Assembly (NCBI RefSeq): GCF_007859935.1
Contig: NZ_SJPO01000001.1
Location: 310,001 to 374,000 of the forward strand
Direction of reading: 5' to 3'
Source of the DNA: Posidoniimonas polymericola
Lineage (GTDB): Bacteria > Planctomycetota > Planctomycetia > Pirellulales > Lacipirellulaceae
DNA length: 64,000 nt
The notes below the pieces were generated by a model, which saw nothing but the letters and a program-made list of their open reading frames with translations, ran no database searches and was not told the origin of the DNA. Shown here one piece after another: positions 46,618 through 55,414 of the stretch; the first letter of the stretch is position 1, and each line of letters opens with the position of its first letter. A program made the position numbers and the translations under genes.

Positions 46618-46853
46618 AGCGAGGCCTTCAGCCTCGGGGGGACCCCTTACCCGCCACGATCCCGCCGACGCAAGTTCGACATATTGCTGCGGAAACGTTC
46701 GCGATCGTTTGGTCTAATGTGCCGTGGGTTGCTGGAGGCGGTACGCGCCCCTCGACGAATTGTTTACCTTCTATGCCCCGCTAGCGCCGACGGGGACGAC
46801 CCTCGGCGCAGCCTGCTGCCGGATGGACGCGAGACGCTGTCGAAGGGAATCGA

Positions 46854-47750
46854 GTGACCGACCACAACACCGCCGCCGAGCTGTACCGCGACGTCACCCG
46901 CGCCGCCACGCTGGGGCTGGCGGTCAACCTGCTGTTGGGCGTGGTGAAGCTGATCGGCGGGATCATCGGCAACTCGTTCGCGCTGGTGGCCGACTCGGTT
47001 AACTCGCTGGGTGATGTGGTCTCGACCGTGGCGGTGCTCTTCGCCATGAAGGTCGCCCAGCGGCCGCCCGACGAAGAGCACCCGTACGGGCACACCCGGG
47101 CGGAGGGCATCGCCGCGTCGAGCGTCGCGCTGATGCTGATCGTCTCGGCGGCGTTGATTGGTTGGGAGGCGCTGCGGCGGTTTGGCGTGCAGCACGGCTA
47201 CCCCCCGATGTGGACGCTGTGGATCGCCGGGGCGAACATCGTGATCAAAGAGAGCCTGTTCCACTACAAGGTGCAGGTCGGCCGGCGGACCGGCTCGGCT
47301 GCGATCATCGCCAATGCCTGGGACCACCGCTCCGACGCGTTGTGCGCGCTAGCGGTGCTGATCGGGCTGGCCGCGATCCGCCTCGGCGGGGCTGACTACA
47401 TGTGGGCGGACGAGGCGGCGTCGCTGATCGTGGCGTGTGTGATTGTCGCCTCGGGAGTGCACCTGTTCCGCTCGAGCGCCAGCGAGCTGATGGACGTGCA
47501 GGCCCACCCCGAACTGGTCGACGACATCCGCGAGACTGCCCTCGACGTGCCGGGCGTGATGGGGGTCGACACGCTGTGGGTTCGTAAGAGCGGGCTGGAG
47601 TTCTTTGCCGACATCCACATCGAGGTCGACCCCCAGATGACCGTGCACGAGGGCCACCAGATCGGCCACCGCGTTAAGGACGCACTGATCGAGCGGCACG
47701 CGTCGCTCCGCGACGTGCTGGTGCACCTGGAGCCGTTTGGGGAAGACTAG
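46854..47750 (+). CDS. cation diffusion facilitator (CDF) family metal transporter
   Basis: A 298-residue protein from the GTG at 46854. It has six predicted membrane segments and the CDF metal-site motifs: ALVADSVNSLGDVVSTVAVL in TM2, HPYGHTRAEGIAAS after it, and NAWDHRSDALCALAVLIGLA in TM5. The C-terminal cytoplasmic domain (VMGVDTLWVRKSGLEFFADI, HIEVDPQMTVHEGHQIGHRV) is the standard CDF dimerisation domain. CDF proteins export divalent metals such as Zn, Mn or Fe by proton antiport. Metal specificity is not clear. Confidence 0.95.
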   Translation: MTDHNTAAELYRDVTRAATLGLAVNLLLGVVKLIGGIIGNSFALVADSVNSLGDVVSTVAVLFAMKVAQRPPDEEHPYGHTRAEGIAASSVALMLIVSAALIGWEALRRFGVQHGYPPMWTLWIAGANIVIKESLFHYKVQVGRRTGSAAIIANAWDHRSDALCALAVLIGLAAIRLGGADYMWADEAASLIVACVIVASGVHLFRSSASELMDVQAHPELVDDIRETALDVPGVMGVDTLWVRKSGLEFFADIHIEVDPQMTVHEGHQIGHRVKDALIERHASLRDVLVHLEPFGED

Positions 47751-47781
47751 TGGTTGGTGGCGGCATGAAGCCTCGCGGCTC

Positions 47782-47897
47782 CGCCGCGCCCGGCGACTGT
47801 GTCTTCGCCGCGCCCGACGACTGTGTCTTCGCCGCGCCCGACGACTGTGTCTTCGCCGCGCCGGCGACTGTGTATTCGCCGCGCCGGCGACTGCGGC
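47782..47897. repeat. 24-bp tandem repeat (about 4.5 units)
   Basis: Units at 47782-47805, 47806-47829, 47830-47853 and 47854-47876 share the core GACTGTGTCTTCGCCGCGCC; the fourth has lost one base and the fifth is partial. It lies between the CDF gene and the convergent gene whose stop is at 47898. Near-identical units suggest recent slippage, so the locus may vary in length between strains. Confidence 0.9.
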
Positions 47898-48482
47898 TCA
47901 ATCCTCGCGGCGGTCGTTCACGTCAATCCCGCGTTCGCGGGCCTGCGATAGGACATGCTCGAGCAGCGCGGACCGTAGCGGTCGGTGCATCGAAAGGTAG
48001 TCGACCTGGCCGTCGGCGTGGTGCAGCTCGGCAATCGTCGTCTGCCTACGCGTTTTCTTGCGGCCGTCAGGCCGACGGCGAGTGCGGTAGACCTCGATCC
48101 GTTCGACATCGCCGAGCGTGAACCGGCGGGTGTAGCCTTGGCCAAGCACGCCCTCCCCAAACTGGATCGCTTGCGGGTCGGCGGCGTTGGCGACAAACGG
48201 ACCGGTAGCCGCTGCGGCGGCAGTCCAAGCTAGTCCGACGATCAGCAGCAGTAGCGCGGCCCGTCGAGACTTGCCGCGGGCGACGCCACCAAGCAGCACC
48301 CCTGCGATGGCCGTTAGGAACACGCCCGACGCAACGCCGGGCGCCCAGCCGGCCCACGGTTCCCAGACGGTTAGCCGTTGGGCGTCGAGCGAAAACGCCA
48401 CCTGGTTGCGGTTCAGCCAGCCCGCCAGGAGGGACAGCAGCAGCAGCGCCGCGAGGCCAATTAGCGAGTACTTCGTCTTCAT
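47898..48482 (-). CDS. hypothetical membrane protein
   Basis: A 194-residue protein from the ATG at 48482. Three hydrophobic segments (YSLIGLAALLLLSLLAGWLN, GVASGVFLTAIAGVLLGGVA, AALLLLIVGLAWTAAAAATG) are followed by a soluble tail resembling a PH-like or YcxB-type fold (YTRRFTLGDVERIEVYRTRR). Function unknown. The stop abuts the tandem repeat. Confidence 0.6.
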   Translation of the reverse strand: MKTKYSLIGLAALLLLSLLAGWLNRNQVAFSLDAQRLTVWEPWAGWAPGVASGVFLTAIAGVLLGGVARGKSRRAALLLLIVGLAWTAAAAATGPFVANAADPQAIQFGEGVLGQGYTRRFTLGDVERIEVYRTRRRPDGRKKTRRQTTIAELHHADGQVDYLSMHRPLRSALLEHVLSQARERGIDVNDRRED

Positions 48483-48604
48483 ACACTCAGAAGCATTGGA
48501 TGTAGGGCAGCAGCGGCGATTATGAGGGCCAGCCAAACCGGCACGCAACCTGCATTGCCCTCGTCTGACGGGGATTCGACACCCATTCCTGGAGTAGTTT
48601 CGCC

Positions 48605-48784
48605 ATGATTCAATCGATCTTGGGCGCTCTGGCGCTCGCTCTGTTCGCTATGGCATTCGTCAATATTATCGGCCCGACCGCCGCGTCACAGCCGGCTGAC
48701 AGCATGCGGCTGGTGCTAATCTCGGCCTCGGCGGTCCTTGGGCTGTGCGCCTGGCTGACCGGCGATCACCCAGGTCGGGTGTAG
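48605..48784 (+). CDS. small membrane protein, hypothetical
   Basis: An open frame of 59 codons from the ATG at 48605. Two hydrophobic stretches (SILGALALALFAMAFVNIIG and LVLISASAVLGLCAWLTG) suggest a two-helix membrane protein. No family recognised. It precedes the DUF2945 gene by 69 bp on the same strand. Confidence 0.45.
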   Translation: MIQSILGALALALFAMAFVNIIGPTAASQPADSMRLVLISASAVLGLCAWLTGDHPGRV

Positions 48785-48853
48785 CCCCCGGGCATACCGA
48801 GAAAACCCAGAACAGACCGCGCCAACTCACCCTCAGATTTTGGATCCGATGCG

Positions 48854-49075
48854 ATGAGCAACAAGTACCGAGAAGGTCAGCAGGTCAAGTGGAAGTGGGG
48901 CGCCGGATACGGCCACGGCGAGGTGAAGAGCCGCTTCGACCGCAAGGTGACGCGCAGGATCGATGGCCAAGAGGTCACCCGCGACGGCTCCAAGGAAAAC
49001 CCGGCCTACTACGTCACCGTGGAGGACGCCAACAACGTGTTGAAGCTCGGCAGCGAGCTGGAGTCCGACGCGTGA
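48854..49075 (+). CDS. DUF2945 (hypervirulence-associated TUDOR-like) protein
   Basis: A 73-residue protein matching the short DUF2945/HVA1 TUDOR family along its length: YREGQQVKWKWGAGYGHGEV, KSRFDRKVTRRIDGQEVTRD and KENPAYYVTVEDANNVLKLG. Members are found in bacteria and fungi; the biochemical role is not established. The stop overlaps the next gene's GTG start by 4 bp (GTGA), implying coupled translation. Confidence 0.85.
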   Translation: MSNKYREGQQVKWKWGAGYGHGEVKSRFDRKVTRRIDGQEVTRDGSKENPAYYVTVEDANNVLKLGSELESDA

Positions 49076-49815
49076 TTGTCTCGAGCGTCGAGGAGGGTTG
49101 GGAGATCGTATTCCAGCGATCGCATGGGCTGCTCGCCGGCCAGATAGCCTCGCGGTTTCGAGACGAGTTCCGCCCGGAGCTATGGACCGAGACACTCCAG
49201 GCAATCCTCTCGCACGACGACCACAAGCAGCCGTTCGATGGGCGGCACTACGTGACTGACCTCGGCGCACCGAAGGACTTCACGCTGGTCTCGATGGCGT
49301 CGGAGGACCGCGTCGAGGAGACCCGTCGCCGCATCTTGCTGAGCCACCGCAACCACCGCTGGTGCGGGCTGCTGATCTCGCGGCACGCCGAGCAGCTCTA
49401 CGGCGGCCACGAGGGCATCACCAGCGAGATGCAGCGGCTGCTCGAAGAAGAGCGCGACCGCCGGCGCCTGGTGCTGCGTCAGCTCAGCAAGAAGAAGGCC
49501 CAACTAGAACTCGCCTACCAGCTGCTGCGGTGGTGCGACCGTTGCTCGCTCATCCTCGTCCGCAAACAGGTCCCCGCGATGCAGCGGCGGATAGAAGTCA
49601 CCCACTCGCTTCAGGGCGAGCGGCACGACCTGTGGCGCCGCGAGGACGAGTCGCTGGCGGTCGAGCCGTGGCCGTTCGAGCCCGATGAGTTCACAGTTCA
49701 GTCGGAGTACCGCGTCGCGACGCGGCTCCAGTTCGAGGACGACGCCGACCTCATCAACCACCTCGACGAGGCCGAGGTCTGCGCACGGGAGTGGGTTTTC
49801 CGCAGGAAGAACTGA
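49072..49815 (+). CDS. DUF3891 family protein
   Basis: A 247-residue protein from the GTG at 49072. Family-like blocks are WEIVFQRSHGLLAGQIASRF, ILSHDDHKQPFDG, and WCGLLISRHAEQLYGGHEG, with conserved His/Asp residues that suggest a metal-binding helical fold related to HD-type proteins. No function has been assigned to the family. The gene ends 2 bp before the duplicated RND gene fragment. Confidence 0.75.
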   Translation: MIVSSVEEGWEIVFQRSHGLLAGQIASRFRDEFRPELWTETLQAILSHDDHKQPFDGRHYVTDLGAPKDFTLVSMASEDRVEETRRRILLSHRNHRWCGLLISRHAEQLYGGHEGITSEMQRLLEEERDRRRLVLRQLSKKKAQLELAYQLLRWCDRCSLILVRKQVPAMQRRIEVTHSLQGERHDLWRREDESLAVEPWPFEPDEFTVQSEYRVATRLQFEDDADLINHLDEAEVCAREWVFRRKN

Positions 49816-49817
49816 GC

Positions 49818-50111
49818 GCTACGCCGACTTGTCTTTCGGCTTGCGACCGGCCCACTCGCCCAGGCCGCGGAACACGACGAAGAACGTGGGCACAAACAGC
49901 AGCGACGACGCGGTCGCGGCGATCATGCCGCCGACCACGGCGTTGCCGACCGCCTGGCGGCTGGCGGCGCCGGCGCCGCTGGAGATCAGCAGCGGCAGGA
50001 AGCCCAGGATCGAGCTGAAGGCGGTCATCAGGATAGCCCGGAAGCGGAGCTGCGACGCGGAGATCGCCGCCTCGCGGATGCTCATCCCCTTCTTGCGCTG
50101 CGCAGCAGCGA
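49818..50111 (-). pseudogene. duplicated 3' end of the RND efflux pump gene
   Basis: Positions 49818-50100 repeat 55414-55696 in the same orientation with only two mismatches (50035 and 50095), both silent in the RND frame; similarity fades by 50111. The fragment encodes the last ~95 residues of the pump (KKGMSIREAAISASQLRFRA ... GLGEWAGRKPKDKSA). The frame remains open upstream to 50250, but that sequence has no RND similarity. It is a broken copy, not a second pump. Confidence 0.92.
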
Positions 50112-50639
50112 TACGGCCATTGCCACGTACCGGCCGCCGCCGTGCGGTTATCGCGTGCATTTGCCACCGTTGTGCGGAGCTTATTGGTTGCGACTTGCCG
50201 TGGAAATCTGATGCGAGAGCAGCGTCATTTCTGCGCGCTGCGAACGCCAAGTCGCGGTGAGACCACCCGCAACCGCTGGCGGTCTTCTACGAGATTTTCC
50301 GTTGGTTTTCCGGCTCGGGCGTCGGTGGCGCTCTGCGTGGAAAGCGGGGGCTGTGCGGGCGTCCGATAGGCGAAATCGGGCGCCAGGCTTACCTAGGGGC
50401 TGCTATTTCACTTTCGCCGCCCGTCGGATCCTGCTTAAATCCCGGTACGGGCAGGAACAGGAGTCGATCGCAAACAAGAGGCGTTTGCGTGATGGTCGCG
50501 GTTGGGACGCACCACGACCCCTCTGGGATTCTGTCTTCTCATCACGTCCAAGCTTAACCACCCGATCGCGCTACCGCTGCAGGGACAGGCTTCCAGGGCA
50601 GCGGGCAAAACGACCGAATGATTCTCGGTCCCGGAGCAA
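50112..50639. other. 528-bp leader region of the RTX/G8 gene
   Basis: No convincing gene on either strand. It separates the RND fragment from the surface-protein gene and must contain its promoter. No terminal inverted repeat or integrase site was noticed at the junction near 50101-50112. Confidence 0.5.
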
Positions 50640-53600
50640 ATGTCTAACACAAATACGATTTGGGAGCAGGTGCGCGCGGGCGTCCTGCAGGCTGTCCAGG
50701 GTGTGGTCGCGTCGAAGGGGCGCCCGGCCCCACCGCACTCGCGGGGCCGCAACAGCGGTCAGCATATTGAGGCTCTCGAGCCGCGCCGCCTTTTGGCGGC
50801 TGATATCCCGTACCTCAGTTCGGTGAAGCCCGAGCTGGTGGTCCGCACCGACTCCGACAGCGAGGGCGGCACGGTCCTGGTCTCAGCGATCGAGGGCGGC
50901 GTCATCGAGGTTCAGTACGGAACCGACAGCTCCCTCGACACGAAGTTGTTCGACGCGAATCTTATCGAATCGATCGTGTTCTACGGCGGCGCGGGCGACG
51001 ACCGCTTCGGCAACGACACCAGCCTGCCGTCGATTGCGTACGGACGTGGCGGCGATGACACGCTGGTGGGCGGTAGCGTCAAGGACTACCTCATCGGCGG
51101 AGACGGGAACGATCTGTTGCAAGGGGGCGCGGGAGACGACCGGCTCGAAGGCGGTCAGGGGGACGACTCCCTGCTAGGCGGCGCAGGCGTCGACTCGCTA
51201 ATCGGCGGCGATGGCGCCGACTATCTGTCAGGCGGAGAGGGCAACGATCTGCTCTACGGGAACGATGGCAACGACCTGCTGGAGGGAGGGGACGGCGACG
51301 ATCTGCTCCGCGGGGGCCAGGGCGGCGACCGGCTCTACGGGAACGCGGGCAACGACCAGCTTGTCGGCGAAGCGGGTGCCGACCGCATCGAGGGCGGCTC
51401 GGGCGACGACCGGCTCGAAGGCGGCGACGGAAACGACCTGCTCTTCGGCGAGGGGGGCGTCGACGTGCTCCTTGGCGAAGCGGGCGACGACTACCTCTCC
51501 GGCGGTGACCAGAACGACTCACTCTACGGCTCCGACGGCAACGACACCCTGGACGGCGGCGGCGGCGACGACTTCATGCTCGGCGGCGCGGGGAACGACC
51601 GCTTGTACGGCCGGGCCGGAGACGACACCATCGAAGGAAACGACGGCGCCGACTTCCTCCAAGGGGACGCCGGTGACGATCGACTGCTCGGCGGCGGCGA
51701 GGTGGACTTCCTCTACGGCGGTTCCGGTTCGGACGCGATGTTCGGCGGGGACGCTGGCGACGTGATGATGGGCGGCGCCGGCATTGACTTCCTCTACGGG
51801 GAAGCGGGGAATGACTCCCTTAACGGCGGCGATGGCGATGACCGCATCATCGGCGGCGTAGGGGACGACCGGCTGTTTGGCCGTGCGGGCGACGACTATC
51901 TCGAGGGCGGCGACGGCGACGACTACGTCGAGGCCGGAGATGGCGACGACCGCGTGCTCGGGGGTCCGGGGGCCGACTACATGCTAGGCGGCGCGGGCGT
52001 CGACTCGATGTTTGGTGGACTCGGCGACGACCAGATCCTCGGCGAAGGCGGAGCCGACCTCTTGTACGGAGAAGCCGACAACGACTCTCTCAACGGGGGC
52101 GACGGCGACGACCGAATCGAGGGCGGCGATGGGGATGACCGTTTGTTTGGCCGCTCGGGCGACGACTACCTCGAGGGCGGAGACGGCGACGACTACGCCG
52201 AGGGGCAGGACGGCGACGACCGGATCTTGGGCGGTCAGGGAAACGACTACCTGCTGGGAGGCCAGGGCGTGGACTCGCTGCTGGGCGAAGAGGGCAACGA
52301 CATCCTTGACGGCGGCGACCAAGGCGACTTCCTGTATGGGTTCGACGGCGACGACTCGATCGTCGGCGGCGACGGCAATGACAACATCTACGGCGGCCCC
52401 GGCGCCGACCGGCTGTATGGCCGGGCGGGTGACGACTACATCGAGGGTGGCGACGGTGGCGACTACGTCGAGGCCGGCGATGGCGCCGACAGGGTCTTGG
52501 GCGGTGACGGAAACGACACGCTCAGCGGCGGCGCCGGCGCCAACACCCTTGTCGGCGAGGCCGGCGACGACCGCCTAATCGGCGGCGTTGGCGTCGACCA
52601 CCTCTACGGCTCTTCCGGCGACGACACGCTGTACGGCGCGGAGGGGGATGACTACCTGGACGGCGGCGCTGGCAACGACGTCGTGTTCGGCGAGCAGGGG
52701 AACGACGCCGTCCGCGGCGACGACGGCGAAGACGTGCTGGTCGGCGGCGCCGGCGAGGACGAGGTGGAGGGCGGCGCGGGGCGGGACCTCCTGCTCGGCG
52801 GCGAAGGGGTCGACCTGCTCCGCGGCGAAGCGGGCGACGACATTCTTATCGGCGGCGGGCTCACCTTCGAGGACGACGCCGCCGCGCTCCGCGCGGCGCT
52901 CGCGACGTGGACCTCGTCGGACGGCTACGACGCGCGGGTCGCCGGTTTGGAGACGCCAGGCTCTCTTGGGCGGATCATCGTCGGCCACACGGTTGTCGAC
53001 GACCTGGTGAGCGACTCGATGTCCGGCGGGGGGGACCAGGACTGGTACGTCCTGGCGAGCCACATCGGGATCTGGAATCCGCTGGGCGCGCCCCAGATGG
53101 GCCACATGGGACACATGGACATGGGCGGCGGCCACTTCACACTGCTCAGCTCGCCGCCGCCGCTGGAGGGGTTTGAGCTGATCGACTCAATCGACACGAT
53201 CGTCGATCAGCAGGCGAACGAGCAGGCCGCGTCGATGGCCGCGCACATGGCCGACCCCTCCAAGCTGCGGGAGCACCTGGCGCTGTTCCAGCTGGTGCGG
53301 TACCAGGACGTCACGACCATGGCGGTCCGCAGCGGCAGCTGGTTCGACCCTACGGTCTGGTCGGACGGCGTCGTCCCGGCTGCTGGCGCGCGGGTGCTGG
53401 TGCCATTTGGGACACAGCTTGTCGTGGACGGCGTGTCCAAAGCCGACCTGGCCACCGTTCGCGTCGATGGCGAGCTGCGGTACGCCACGGAGGTCGACAC
53501 CCAGCTCCGCGTGGAAACGATGGTCGTGTCTGCCAGCGGGCGGCTTGTCATTGGCGAGGAGGCGGCCCCCATCAGCGGCGATGCCAGCGCCCGACTGGTG

Positions 53601-55343
53601 TTCACCGACCCCGGGCCGATCGACGTCAGCGCCGACCCGTTCTCTATCGGGCGAGGGCTGATCACCCACGGGGCCGTGACGATGTTCGGCGATCAGAAGA
53701 CCTCGTTCGAGCAGACGCACAAGCCCCTCCAGCAGGGCGCCACGCGGATCTTCCTCGACGCCGCCCCGGAGAGCTGGCGGATCGGCGACAAGATCGTCAT
53801 CGCCGGGACCGAGTTGAACGGTCAGCAGGACGAGGTTCGGGTCATCAAGTACATCGTTTCCAACATCGTCTTTGTCGATGCGCTCGACTACGAGCATGTC
53901 GCCCTCGAGCCCACGCTTGGGGTTCATGTGGCGAACCTGTCCCGCAACATCATCATCGAGTCCGAGTCGACGGAAGTCGATCGCCGCGGGCATGTGATGT
54001 TCATGCACAACCGCGATGTCGATGTCCACTACGCGGGCTTCTACAACCTGGGACGCACCGACAAGTCGCGGGCGCTCACCGACCCGCAGGTCGACGCCAA
54101 TTGGAATCAGATCCCCGGCACCGGCGACAACCCCCGGGCACGGTACGCGGTGCACTTCCACCGCAACGGCGTCGTCGCGGACACGCCCCCCGCGGTGGTG
54201 CAGGGGAGTGTTGTGGAGGGCAGCCCCGGCTGGGGCTTCGTCAACCACAGCAGCTATGTCGACATCAGCGACAACGTCGCGTACGGCGTCAACGGGGCGG
54301 CGTTCGCCACGGAAGAAGGGGACGAGATCGGCAGCTTCCGCGGCAACATCGCGGTGGCGATCACCGGCACCGGGCTCCTGCCCAACGCCCGAGCCAACGT
54401 TCAAGACTTCGGTCACAGCGGCGACGGCTTCTGGCTGCAGGGCGCCGGCGTCGCGGTGACGGACAACGTGGTGGCCGGCGCCCAGGGGCACGCCTTCATC
54501 TACTACACGCGGGGATTCGAGCGAGGCAGCGGCATCACACGATTCCTCTCCGCAAACCTCGACGACCCCTCGCTGGCCGGCGGCGACGAAACGATCGACG
54601 TCCGCTTCGTCCCGATCAAGGAGTTCTCCCGCAACGTGGGTTACGCATCGGGCGCCGGGCTCAAGATCCGCTACCACCTCCGCTTCTCCGAGCACGACGC
54701 GACAAGCTTGGTGAGCGACTCGACCTTCTGGAACACCCTCGAGGGAGTGCGGCTGCCGTACAGCGCTCGGGTGATACTAAAAGACATCACGGTAATCGCC
54801 GACGACGCCTACAACGCGCACACCGGGGTTGGCGGCAACCGTGTCACGGAAAGCATCACCTACGACAACCTGCGTGTTGAGGGCTACGCCCGCGGCATCT
54901 GGATGGCGTCCGCCGGCCAATCGGTGGTGAACGGCGGCCTGTTTAATAACATCTCGAATATTCTTGTCGGCAGCGCGATCAAACCGGGCAGGTCGGTGCT
55001 GATCACCGGCGACCCGGTGTTCCTTCACCCGGCTGACTACCCGATCAGCCTGACCGCGAACATCACGATGTGGTTCCACAACGAAGAGTACGCGCCGGCG
55101 TTCGACTACTTGTTTAACGACACCACGGTCGTGCTAAACTTTGGCGCCTACAGCAATCGGCGGCTGTACTTCTCAGTGCAGGATCCGGACGCGGTCCCGT
55201 TCCCGGCCGCCGCCGACCACATCCCGGCCGAGTACGTCGGGCTCACCAGCCAGCAGCTGTTCGACCGCTACGGGCTGGCGATCGCCGGCCGGATGGCGCC
55301 GGACGGGCTGATCTCCGTGAACGGCATTGCTGGATTGTTGTAG
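50640..55343 (+). CDS. giant surface protein: LEPRRLLA motif, RTX calcium-binding repeats, G8 domain, beta-helix
   Basis: A 1567-residue protein from the ATG at 50640. Residues 46-53 are LEPRRLLA, a motif found near the N-terminus of very large planctomycete surface proteins. Residues ~117-737 are RTX nonapeptides (GGxGxDxLx type, e.g. [20 protein letters not shown]) that bind calcium and fold into beta-rolls. Residues ~890-1010 are a G8 domain ([20 protein letters not shown], then [13 protein letters not shown]). The remaining ~450 residues look like a right-handed beta-helix, with [11 protein letters not shown] and [21 protein letters not shown]8 plus beta-helix is the arrangement of animal CEMIP/TMEM2-type proteins, which bind or cleave hyaluronan. 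A role in binding or degrading extracellular polysaccharide is an inference. Confidence 0.88.
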   Translation: MSNTNTIWEQVRAGVLQAVQGVVASKGRPAPPHSRGRNSGQHIEALEPRRLLAADIPYLSSVKPELVVRTDSDSEGGTVLVSAIEGGVIEVQYGTDSSLDTKLFDANLIESIVFYGGAGDDRFGNDTSLPSIAYGRGGDDTLVGGSVKDYLIGGDGNDLLQGGAGDDRLEGGQGDDSLLGGAGVDSLIGGDGADYLSGGEGNDLLYGNDGNDLLEGGDGDDLLRGGQGGDRLYGNAGNDQLVGEAGADRIEGGSGDDRLEGGDGNDLLFGEGGVDVLLGEAGDDYLSGGDQNDSLYGSDGNDTLDGGGGDDFMLGGAGNDRLYGRAGDDTIEGNDGADFLQGDAGDDRLLGGGEVDFLYGGSGSDAMFGGDAGDVMMGGAGIDFLYGEAGNDSLNGGDGDDRIIGGVGDDRLFGRAGDDYLEGGDGDDYVEAGDGDDRVLGGPGADYMLGGAGVDSMFGGLGDDQILGEGGADLLYGEADNDSLNGGDGDDRIEGGDGDDRLFGRSGDDYLEGGDGDDYAEGQDGDDRILGGQGNDYLLGGQGVDSLLGEEGNDILDGGDQGDFLYGFDGDDSIVGGDGNDNIYGGPGADRLYGRAGDDYIEGGDGGDYVEAGDGADRVLGGDGNDTLSGGAGANTLVGEAGDDRLIGGVGVDHLYGSSGDDTLYGAEGDDYLDGGAGNDVVFGEQGNDAVRGDDGEDVLVGGAGEDEVEGGAGRDLLLGGEGVDLLRGEAGDDILIGGGLTFEDDAAALRAALATWTSSDGYDARVAGLETPGSLGRIIVGHTVVDDLVSDSMSGGGDQDWYVLASHIGIWNPLGAPQMGHMGHMDMGGGHFTLLSSPPPLEGFELIDSIDTIVDQQANEQAASMAAHMADPSKLREHLALFQLVRYQDVTTMAVRSGSWFDPTVWSDGVVPAAGARVLVPFGTQLVVDGVSKADLATVRVDGELRYATEVDTQLRVETMVVSASGRLVIGEEAAPISGDASARLVFTDPGPIDVSADPFSIGRGLITHGAVTMFGDQKTSFEQTHKPLQQGATRIFLDAAPESWRIGDKIVIAGTELNGQQDEVRVIKYIVSNIVFVDALDYEHVALEPTLGVHVANLSRNIIIESESTEVDRRGHVMFMHNRDVDVHYAGFYNLGRTDKSRALTDPQVDANWNQIPGTGDNPRARYAVHFHRNGVVADTPPAVVQGSVVEGSPGWGFVNHSSYVDISDNVAYGVNGAAFATEEGDEIGSFRGNIAVAITGTGLLPNARANVQDFGHSGDGFWLQGAGVAVTDNVVAGAQGHAFIYYTRGFERGSGITRFLSANLDDPSLAGGDETIDVRFVPIKEFSRNVGYASGAGLKIRYHLRFSEHDATSLVSDSTFWNTLEGVRLPYSARVILKDITVIADDAYNAHTGVGGNRVTESITYDNLRVEGYARGIWMASAGQSVVNGGLFNNISNILVGSAIKPGRSVLITGDPVFLHPADYPISLTANITMWFHNEEYAPAFDYLFNDTTVVLNFGAYSNRRLYFSVQDPDAVPFPAAADHIPAEYVGLTSQQLFDRYGLAIAGRMAPDGLISVNGIAGLL
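50988..52860 (+). repeat. RTX-encoding repeat array with 270-bp higher-order period
   Basis: About 69 consecutive 27-bp units encode glycine/aspartate nonapeptides. A higher-order unit of exactly 270 bp (ten nonapeptides) is visible: the codons for RLYG/RLFG at 51330, 51600, 51870, 52140 and 52410 recur at that spacing, and the following [24 protein letters not shown] segment is shared by the last three. Confidence 0.85.
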
Positions 55344-55414
55344 AACCTAGGTCTGAGGTCGCCGCGTGAGCCGCGTCGGGGCCTCGCGGAGGCCTCCGGC
55401 GCCCGAGAGCCGTG

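Noticed and set aside
47782..47897. Possible CRISPR or coding repeat (VFAAPDDC-like)
   Set aside because: Units are directly adjacent without spacers, and the frame is broken in the fourth unit.
50988..52860. Regularly spaced repeats resembling a CRISPR array
   Set aside because: The repeats are 27 bp, contiguous, translated in frame and encode RTX nonapeptides; there are no spacers or cas genes.
49816..55414. Composite transposon or integron carrying the RTX gene
   Set aside because: No transposase, integrase, attC site or terminal inverted repeats were seen; only the duplicated RND 3' end supports mobility.
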